Positions 39,297-47,764 of a stretch of DNA of 47,764 nucleotides are shown here, piece after piece. Source of the stretch: Natronospirales bacterium (GTDB lineage: Bacteria; Pseudomonadota; Gammaproteobacteria; Natronospirales; JAIVGZ01); the NCBI GenBank assembly GCA_020201335.1, contig JAIVGZ010000034.1, positions 1 to 47,764 of the forward strand, written 5' to 3'. A program made the position numbers and the translations under genes. The stretch's first letter is position 1. Each line of letters opens with the position of its first letter. Under the pieces are notes generated by a model. The model did not search any database and was not told the DNA's origin. It saw only the letters and a program-made list of their open reading frames with translations.

Positions 39297-40481
39297 ATGC
39301 TACCAGACGTGAATGACGACGGATTCTATGCATCACTTGAGCCGGTGGAGCGCTTCGAAGGGCTCACCGACCCGGCGTGCTACCGACCGCTCCCGGACGA
39401 TTGGCATGTCGCGGTCGCCGACATTTCGGGGTCAACCCGTGCCATCGCCGACGGCCGCTACAAGGCGGTGAACACGGTCGGCGTGTCGGTGATTGCCGCG
39501 ATTACCAACGCGCTGCGGCCGCTGGACCTCCCGTACCTGTTCGGCGGCGACGGCGCAGTGGTATGCGTGCCCGACCACGGCGCGGCAGCCGCACGCCGCG
39601 CGCTCGCCGGTACCGCAGCGATGTCACGCAAGGCATTCGGGCTCGAGCTACGCGCAGCGCTGGTGCCAGCAGCATGGCTGCGCGAACGCGGCCAGGAAGT
39701 GCTCGTCGCGCGACACCGAGTTTCGCAACACTACGACCAATGCGCGGTGCAGTGTGCGCTGCACGGCGGTGGTGCGCCGCTGGCCGAAGCGCTGCTGAAA
39801 TCTGGCGGGCTACCCGTCGAATTCCGCGTGGAGGCAGACCCGACGATTGATGCCGATTATTCAGGTCTGGAGTGCCGCTGGCGCGAGATCCCCAGCCCTG
39901 CCGACGAGACCATCGCGGTAATCGTGCAGGTAGGCGACGATGCCAATAACCCGCTGGATATCTATCGCGCGGTGATGCGCCGGATCGAAGAAATCTACGG
40001 CGACGGCGATACCTGCCGCCCGGTCGCGGAGCGCGGCATGCAGGTGACGCTGTCATCGTTCGCACTCGGTCACGAGGCAAGCGTGCGGACCTGGCGTGCC
40101 ACCCGCTTGCAGCGACTACGCTATGCGGCAATCCAGCGTCTGCAGGTGATGCTGGGCTGGGTACTCTTCGCGACGGGCGCGAAGACCGAAGATACCGACT
40201 GGGCCAGGTACAAGGGCGACGCGGTCGCGAATACCGACTTCCGCAAATTCGACGGCTGCTTGCGGTTGGTGCTCGCAGGGACGCCGGCGCAGCGCGAATC
40301 TCTGGCTGAGTTCCTCGAAGGCCTGCGTGCGACCGGCGCGGCGACATACGGCATCCACGTCTCGGACGCGGCGATCATGACCTGCCTCGTGCGCCAGCGG
40401 CAACACGAGCATGTGCACTTCGTCGACGCCGCGGGCGGTGGTTATGCGGCAGCGGCAAAGCATATGAAAGCCCAGTGGTAA
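39297..40481 (+). CDS. DUF3095 family protein
   Basis: FYASLEPVERFEGLTDPACYRPLPDDWHVAVADISGSTRAIADGRYKAVNTVGVSVIAAI, FGGDGAVVCVP, TDWARYKGDAVANTDFRKFDGCLRLVL. Confidence 0.85.
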   Translation: MLPDVNDDGFYASLEPVERFEGLTDPACYRPLPDDWHVAVADISGSTRAIADGRYKAVNTVGVSVIAAITNALRPLDLPYLFGGDGAVVCVPDHGAAAARRALAGTAAMSRKAFGLELRAALVPAAWLRERGQEVLVARHRVSQHYDQCAVQCALHGGGAPLAEALLKSGGLPVEFRVEADPTIDADYSGLECRWREIPSPADETIAVIVQVGDDANNPLDIYRAVMRRIEEIYGDGDTCRPVAERGMQVTLSSFALGHEASVRTWRATRLQRLRYAAIQRLQVMLGWVLFATGAKTEDTDWARYKGDAVANTDFRKFDGCLRLVLAGTPAQRESLAEFLEGLRATGAATYGIHVSDAAIMTCLVRQRQHEHVHFVDAAGGGYAAAAKHMKAQW

Positions 40482-40490
40482 CATCCCGGC

Positions 40491-41081
40491 ATGACCCACA
40501 TGAAACCGTTACCGAAGGATGCGACCCCCGCGCTCGCCGAGACCTTTAAGCTGTTCGAGGACATACTCGGCTTCGTGCCGAACAGCCTGCTCACGATGCA
40601 GCGGCGCCCGGCAATCGTCGAAGGATTCGGCGCGCTGACGCGCGCGGTGATGGACCTGCAGGGCGCGGTCGACCCCGGGTTCAAGCGTTTGATTGCGCAT
40701 TTCGCGAGCACCGCCGCGGGCTGCCGCTACTGCGAGGCGCACTCGCTCGTCGCTGCGCGCATCCACGGCATTGATGACGAAAGACTGGCCGCGCTGTGGG
40801 AGTACGAGACGAGTCCGTTGTACACCGAAGCGGAGCGCGCCGCGCTGTCGTTCGCGCTCGCCGCGGGCAGCGTGCCGAACGCGGTCACCGAAGAACACTT
40901 CACCGCGCTACGCGAGTACTGGTCCGACGACGAAATCGTCGAGATCCTCGCCGCCGTGTGCCTGTACGGATTTTTGAACCGATGGAACGACTCGATGGCA
41001 ACAGATCTGGAGGACGCGCCGAAGGCGCTTGCGGATGAAGTGCTGAAGGGTGGGTGGAGTCCGGGTAAGCATCGGACCTGA
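40491..41081 (+). CDS. carboxymuconolactone decarboxylase / AhpD-like protein
   Basis: KRLIAHFASTAAGCRYCEAHSLVAARIHGIDDERLAAL: CxxC-x3-H AhpD motif. Confidence 0.88.
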   Translation: MTHMKPLPKDATPALAETFKLFEDILGFVPNSLLTMQRRPAIVEGFGALTRAVMDLQGAVDPGFKRLIAHFASTAAGCRYCEAHSLVAARIHGIDDERLAALWEYETSPLYTEAERAALSFALAAGSVPNAVTEEHFTALREYWSDDEIVEILAAVCLYGFLNRWNDSMATDLEDAPKALADEVLKGGWSPGKHRT

Positions 41082-41086
41082 CCCCT

Positions 41087-41116
41087 AAAAAAAAGGCCCC
41101 GCAAGCGGGGCCTTTC
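41087..41116 (-). terminator. Rho-independent terminator of groEL (potentially bidirectional)
   Basis: GGCCCCGC-AA-GCGGGGCC hairpin (41095-41112) followed on the minus strand by eight T residues. Confidence 0.9.
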
Positions 41117-41157
41117 AATCGCGGTGCGGAGCACCGCTCCTACATTTCTGCAGGTTG

Positions 41158-42810
<1,653 letters not shown>

Positions 42811-43098
42811 TTAATCCAGTACGGCCATGACGTCTTCTTCGCGCATCACCAGGTATTCCTGGCCATCAATCTTGACCTCGGTACCCGAGTACTTGCCGAA
42901 GAGAACCTTGTCTTTCACTTTGAGATCCAGCGGACGGATGTCGCCGCTCTCGAGAATCTTGCCCTTACCGACGGCCATGACCTCACCACGGATGGGCTTC
43001 TCGGTCGCTGTGTCCGGGATGACGATGCCGCCCGGGGAAGTGCGTTCTTCCTCGAGCCGCTTGATGATCACGCGATCGTGGAGTGGACGAATCTTCAT
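42811..43098 (-). CDS. groES: 10 kDa co-chaperonin GroES
   Basis: [46 protein letters not shown]. Confidence 0.99.
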   Translation of the reverse strand: MKIRPLHDRVIIKRLEEERTSPGGIVIPDTATEKPIRGEVMAVGKGKILESGDIRPLDLKVKDKVLFGKYSGTEVKIDGQEYLVMREEDVMAVLD

Positions 43099-43153
43099 CA
43101 AACTTCTCCTTAACAATAACGGGTTGATAACCTGAGTCCGGTCCGGCGAATTG

Positions 43154-43180
43154 TTAGCACTCGCTCGGAATGAGTGCTAA
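43154..43180. promoter_or_regulatory. CIRCE element (HrcA operator)
   Basis: TTAGCACTC-N9-GAGTGCTAA, a perfect CIRCE match upstream of groES. Confidence 0.97.
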
Positions 43181-43267
43181 TTATGGGGGCAGAAAACCTG
43201 AAGTCAAGGCAGGGAATACCCTATATTTTCGGCTCGGCGGGCAACCGAGTGGTAAAGTGTCCGGCCG

Positions 43268-43591
43268 ATGAAATCCAACGAATTCATGCTGGTCTGGTCG
43301 ACTTGCCCGGACCGCCCGACCGCGGACCTCCTGGCCCGCCACCTGGTAGAGCAGCGGCTGGCCGCGTGCGTGACGGTGCTGCCGGCCGCCGCATCGACCT
43401 ACCGCTGGCGCGCCGCGGTTGAGACGGCTGATGAATTCGTGCTGATGATCAAGACCCGGCAAGCCCTGTGGGTCGAAGTCGAAGCGGCCGTCCAGGCGCT
43501 GCACCCATACGAGGTGCCCGAACTAATTGCGGTGCCGCTGGCCGCCGGATCCGGGCCCTATCTCGACTGGCTCGAGGAATCGACCGAATGA
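43268..43591 (+). CDS. cutA: divalent cation tolerance protein CutA
   Basis: CPDRPTADLLARHLVEQRLAACVTVLPAAASTYRWRAAVETADEFVLMIKTRQALWVEVEAAVQALHPYEVPELIAVPL. Confidence 0.95.
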   Translation: MKSNEFMLVWSTCPDRPTADLLARHLVEQRLAACVTVLPAAASTYRWRAAVETADEFVLMIKTRQALWVEVEAAVQALHPYEVPELIAVPLAAGSGPYLDWLEESTE

Positions 43592-45157
43592 ACCGCTGGG
43601 TCGTCGCGCTGGTTGCAGGTTTGTCAGTGGTATTACTTACGGCCTCCGCACCCGCGCCACGCTCATTGTCCGAACTTTTCCCGGCGCAGGCGGATCCGTT
43701 CTCGCGCTTCCTGCCGGTGGACGAGGCGTTCCGGGCGGACGCCCGTGCGCTCGATGCCAACACCGTGTCCGTCCGCTGGGTCGTCGCCGATGAGTACTAC
43801 CTGTACCGCCACCGCTTCTCGTTTGCGGTGGTCGACGTCGGCGCCGGCGACCTTGCGCTTGGCGAACCGGTCATCCCGCCAGGGGAATCGCACACCGACG
43901 AGTTCTTCGGCACGGTCCAGATCCACCGCGGCACCGTTTCGATCCGCATCCCGGTCCAACGCGCCGACACCGGCGCGCGCGACATCGGACTCGAGCTCGG
44001 CTACCAGGGCTGTGCGGACGCCGGGCTGTGCTACCCACCCGAGATGCGCCGCATCAGCGTACGGCTGCCCGAGGTCGGCTCCGTGCCGGTCGAGCCGGCC
44101 GCCGCGTTCGTTTCTGACCAAGACCGCCTCGCCGGCATGCTCGCAGACGGCCGCTTCTGGCTAGTCCTGCTGACGTTCTACGGGCTCGGGCTCTTGCTCA
44201 CCTTCACACCGTGCGTACTGCCGATGGTGCCGATCCTGTCCGGCATCATCATCGGTCACGGACCGGGCATCACCGCGCGCAAGGGCTTCCTGCTGTCGCT
44301 CGTGTACGTACTCGCAATGGCGCTCACCTATACCGCGGCCGGCGTCGCGGCGGCGCTGCTCGGCCGCAACCTGCAGGCGTTCTTCCAGCACCCGGCGGTG
44401 CTGGTCGGTTTTGCTGCGGTGTTCGTACTGCTCGCGCTCGCGATGTTCGGCTTCTACCGGCTTGAGATGCCGGCGGCGATCCAGTCGCGACTCGCCGATG
44501 CATCGAACCGCCGCCGCGGCACCGGCTGGACCGGCGTCGCGGTGATGGGTGTGCTGTCCGCGCTGATTGTCGGACCGTGCGTCGCCGCACCGCTCGCCGG
44601 CGCGCTGATTTACATCGGCCAGACCGGCGACGCGGTGCTCGGCGGCAGCGCGTTATTCGCGCTGAGCATGGGCATGGGCACGCTGCTGCTCGTCATCGGC
44701 GCGTCGGCCGGCAAGCTGCTGCCGAAGGCCGGGCCGTGGATGAACGCGGTGAAGTCGGCGTTCGGCGTGCTGATGCTGGCGGTCGCAATTTGGCTGCTCG
44801 AGCGCATCCTGCCGCCTGCGGTGACGATGATGTTGTGGGCCGCGCTCGCAATCGGCAGCGCGATGTTCCTCGGCGCGTTCGACGGGCTGCCGCCGGGGGT
44901 AAGCGGCTGGCGGCGGCTCTGGAAAGGCGTCGGACTGCTGCTGTTCGCGTGGGGCCTGCTGTTGCTCGTCGGGGCGGCATCGGGCGCACGTGACCAACGA
45001 CGCGGTCGACCGGGAACTGATGCAGGCATTCGGCATACTGGGGCCGCCGAGCATCCTGTTCTTCGGGACGGACGGCGAAGAACGGCGCCGCTTCCGCGTC
45101 GTTGGATTCATGCCTGCGCCGCAGTTCGCGGCGCTCACGGAGATTGCATTCGAATGA
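43588..45157 (+). pseudogene. dsbD: thiol:disulfide interchange protein DsbD, lacking its C-terminal thioredoxin active site and frameshifted near 44988-44995
   Basis: N-terminal domain (CADAGLCYPPEMRR) and TM domain (TFTPCVLPMVPILSGIIIG, LIVGPCVAAPLAGALIYIGQTGD) intact to LLLLVGAASGARD; the DsbD C-terminal end VTNDAVDRELMQAFGILGPPSILFFGTDGEERRRFRVVGFMPAPQFAALTEIAFE* lies in the +1-shifted frame (44990-45157). Confidence 0.8.
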
Positions 45158-45717
45158 AACGCATCGTGCTGCTCGCCATCGTCGCCGTCGTCGCCGCCGC
45201 AATCGGGGCCGCGGCCGCGATATGGTGGCAGCCACACACACCGCACGAACGAACTGCGCCGGAGGTCACCGCCGAACCCGCGCGCACGCCAGAGTACGCG
45301 CCGGACTTCGCGCTCACCGACCTCGACGGCACGATGCGCGCGTTCAGCGAATGGGATGGCCGCATCGTCGTGCTCAACTTCTGGGCGACTTGGTGCGCGC
45401 CCTGCCGGCGCGAAATCCCCGCGCTTGTCGCATTGCAGGCGCAGCACCCCGTGGAGCGATTGTCCGTGCTCGGCGTCGCGATCGACGAGCCGGATGCAGT
45501 GCGCGAATACGTCGCCGAGATCGGCATGACCTACCCGACGCTCGTCGGCCAACTCGATGCGGTCCAGGTCGTCTCGCGCTACGGCAACCACATCGGCGCG
45601 TTGCCTTACACCGTAATCGTCGGTCCCGACCGGAAAATCGAGTGGATCCATGCCGGCGAGGTCACCGCACCGATGCTAGTCGATGCGCTCACGCCGCTAT
45701 TGATGGGTTCCAACTAA
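45154..45717 (+). CDS. TlpA/ResA-like membrane-anchored thioredoxin
   Basis: MKRIVLLAIVAVVAAAIGAAAAIWW... YAPDFALTDLDGTMRAFSEWDGRIVVLNFWATWCAPCRREIPALVAL; ATGA overlap with the dsbD remnant stop. Confidence 0.92.
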   Translation: MKRIVLLAIVAVVAAAIGAAAAIWWQPHTPHERTAPEVTAEPARTPEYAPDFALTDLDGTMRAFSEWDGRIVVLNFWATWCAPCRREIPALVALQAQHPVERLSVLGVAIDEPDAVREYVAEIGMTYPTLVGQLDAVQVVSRYGNHIGALPYTVIVGPDRKIEWIHAGEVTAPMLVDALTPLLMGSN

Positions 45718-46988
45718 CTGACTGACGAGGGCAGTATTCTGTCGACGACTCGGTCGGCCCAGCCGGACAAACGCTTCCACAGCGGGCCGAACACCGCTGC
45801 GGCGGTGGCACTCGCTGCATAGGCACCGCTGTTCTCGGGCAGACCTAACCATTCGGTGAGGAGTTCCGAAACGAAAGTTTCGACCGCTGCGAACACCAAG
45901 GTCAGCAAGAAAATAATGGCGCCCAGCACGATGCTGCGACGCATCACTAGCGCAGGATCTAGCGCACCGAACCGGAACACTGCCACCGCAAGACAACTGA
46001 TGAAGGCGAGCGCACCGCAACCGAGGATGATTGGCGCCATCCCCAGCCGCAATGGAGTATCCAGTACGACGCTGATAAAGAGCACCGGAACGAACAGGCT
46101 GGCGCAGATGTACCCGATGACTAATGCCTGAAGAAGCCAAAGCCCGCGCGTCCTGTCTTCCGGGCCCTCAAGTGCTAGATAGCGCTCCCGTGCCGTAATC
46201 ATTGCCAACGCGATGTATAGGGTCGGGAGCATGACAACGACAATGACAGGATCTCCGCTCGTAAAGCCGGCGAGCAGGAGGATCACTGCAATCAACACGC
46301 CAAGTATCGGCCATGGTCGGATCATCACATCGCCGACGCGAGCCAGCACGCGTCGGTGCCGTTCAGACGCCCTATCCCGCGCGATTCGATCGCGTTCGCG
46401 TTCCACGCTACGAAGCACCCAGTTCCGATAACGCTCCTGACCGACGATTCGCGCATTCAGGCGTGACATCCAATTGACCGGGGCATCGAAGTACGCACCC
46501 GGGTCGTGAACTCCACCGTTCGCGTCCGGCATTCCTACCATCTTTCTGTGGGTCGAATCCAGGGTCCGTTGGCGCATCTGAAAGAAAACATCACGCAACG
46601 CCTCGGGGGACGGTCGTGCCGGGAACACCACATAGAAATTGGCAACGGCAACCGCTGCGGTTAGCCAGGCAGCAGGTAGGATCGCGACGCCGACCGGGTC
46701 GGCGCTGAGCCATGGTGACGTCCAGATTCCCCAAGCGGTGACTGCGGCACACAACCCGATTCCCAGAGACCAAGCCCGTCGGAATGCGTCGGCACGGAGC
46801 ACCATCGCGAGTGTGATGACAATTGCCATCGCGGCGGTGAGGTTGCCGATGACAAGCGTCGGGAGAATCGCCCAATCGCCCCACCATATGGACCAAGTGA
46901 AGCCTTCGGACGGCAGGGCCGCCAAGGTGGCCGCGGTCAGCGCGAATAGGCCCAGAGCGGTACGAAATAACGGGTATCGTCGTTCCAT
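45714..46988 (-). CDS. multi-TM membrane protein resembling the N-terminal membrane region of sensor kinases, no kinase domain
   Basis: About 10 hydrophobic segments; FGALDPALVMRRSIVLGAIIFLLTLVFAAVE...VFGPLWKRLSGWADRVVDRIL resembles the membrane/linker module before kinase domains; the ORF ends there. Confidence 0.5.
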   Translation of the reverse strand: MERRYPLFRTALGLFALTAATLAALPSEGFTWSIWWGDWAILPTLVIGNLTAAMAIVITLAMVLRADAFRRAWSLGIGLCAAVTAWGIWTSPWLSADPVGVAILPAAWLTAAVAVANFYVVFPARPSPEALRDVFFQMRQRTLDSTHRKMVGMPDANGGVHDPGAYFDAPVNWMSRLNARIVGQERYRNWVLRSVERERDRIARDRASERHRRVLARVGDVMIRPWPILGVLIAVILLLAGFTSGDPVIVVVMLPTLYIALAMITARERYLALEGPEDRTRGLWLLQALVIGYICASLFVPVLFISVVLDTPLRLGMAPIILGCGALAFISCLAVAVFRFGALDPALVMRRSIVLGAIIFLLTLVFAAVETFVSELLTEWLGLPENSGAYAASATAAAVFGPLWKRLSGWADRVVDRILPSSVS

Positions 46989-47200
46989 CTTGGCCCTACT
47001 CGTGCGGGACTGGTCCAGTGTCGCCGAATCCCTTTCCGGAAGAAAGCGCGGCCATCAGCTCTCAAACATTGTTCGAATCCGCGTCGAACTGGGGGGCAAC
47101 TCCGGCGATATTCGCCTTAGCTCACCTCCAGCGGTGGACAATGGCCACTGCATTGGACAAAATGGCCGTCCGCTCTGCTGCGAACGGCACCGAAACAACC

Positions 47201-47641
47201 GTGAATGTGCTGGTAATTAACGGCCCCAACCTCAACCTGCTCGGTTCACGGGAGCCGCAAATCTATGGGGCCGACACGCTGGCCGTGCTGGCTGACCGGC
47301 TGGCCGCCGCCGCGCAGAAAACCGGGGTCACGGTCGAGATGTTCCAGTCGGATTCGGAGCGCGAGCTGATCGCCAGGGTCCAGGCGGCCGGCGGCGACGG
47401 CACCGATTTCATCATTTTGAACCCCGCTGGCCTCACCCACGCAAGCGTGCCGTTTCGCGACGCGTTCGCAGCTGTTAGCATCCCGTTCATAGAAGTTCAT
47501 TTGTCGAACCCCTATGCGCGCGAGCCGTTCCGGCACCGCTCGCTGTTCTCCGACCTCGCGGTCGGGGTGGTGGCAGGGTTCGGCATCCGCTCATACGAAT
47601 TCGCGCTCGAGGCGGCCGTCAGCCACCTCGCCGCACGCTAA
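47201..47641 (+). CDS. aroQ: type II 3-dehydroquinate dehydratase
   Basis: [68 protein letters not shown]; likely GTG start at 47201 (ORF open upstream to 47018). Confidence 0.95.
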   Translation: MNVLVINGPNLNLLGSREPQIYGADTLAVLADRLAAAAQKTGVTVEMFQSDSERELIARVQAAGGDGTDFIILNPAGLTHASVPFRDAFAAVSIPFIEVHLSNPYAREPFRHRSLFSDLAVGVVAGFGIRSYEFALEAAVSHLAAR

Positions 47642-47663
47642 CCGACGACAAGGCAGGCGCACG

Positions 47664-47764
47664 ATGGACATTCGAAAGGTCAAAAAACTGATCGAGCTGC
47701 TGGAGGAATCCGGTATCGCAGAAATCGAGATCAGCGAGGGCGAAGAGTCGGTGCGCATCAGCCG
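47664..47764 (+). CDS. accB: acetyl-CoA carboxylase biotin carboxyl carrier protein, N-terminal fragment (runs off the window)
   Basis: [33 protein letters not shown] directly after aroQ, the common aroQ-accB order. Confidence 0.93.
   Translation, partial: MDIRKVKKLIELLEESGIAEIEISEGEESVRIS

Noticed and set aside
44653-45651. 332-aa minus-strand ORF across dsbD/tlpA
   Set aside because: Shadow frame of the dsbD/tlpA region. It does not explain the frame change.

Overview
This is a 47.8 kb GC-rich chromosomal window with gammaproteobacterial synteny. The lineage is inferred from gene content and order only. I see no rRNA, tRNA, CRISPR array, transposase or phage genes. The main blocks are: LVIVD-repeat protein and GNAT; rubredoxin/thiD/thiE/DUF418/hemL; LonN/ubiX/mpl; rnd tail-to-tail with adk; a PPi-type phosphofructokinase; a beta-barrel/thioredoxin pair; a three-gene secreted cluster (M49-like lipoprotein, Omp85-like barrel, DUF885-like lipoprotein); a qseE-qseG-qseF (glrK/glrR)-like two-component locus; a membrane pyrophosphatase; a CDF transporter; thiC; pcm/rhodanese/tolC; an LPS core cluster (waaA, hldE, lpxL-like, kdkA, GT9, sulfotransferase); glnE, DUF3095, AhpD-like; CIRCE-groES-groEL; cutA-dsbD-tlpA; aroQ; and the start of accB. 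The observations most worth a second look are: (1) a near-consensus sigma54 promoter with an upstream palindrome directly behind the GlrR/QseF-like activator gene, driving an unlisted 34-aa hydrophobic ORF; (2) a dsbD that appears to have lost its C-terminal thioredoxin active site through a deletion at an ACGTGACC microhomology, with the frameshift fusing it in frame to the downstream tlpA-like gene; (3) an mpl ligase lacking about 60 N-terminal-domain residues; (4) an adenylate kinase with a Lys/Ala/Pro tail encoded antisense to RNase D, giving RNase D a hydrophobic tail; (5) a perfect 10-bp-arm palindrome between hppA and a CDF transporter; (6) a protease/Omp85/protease cluster. No searches were run. 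Family assignments are from motif recognition and memory.
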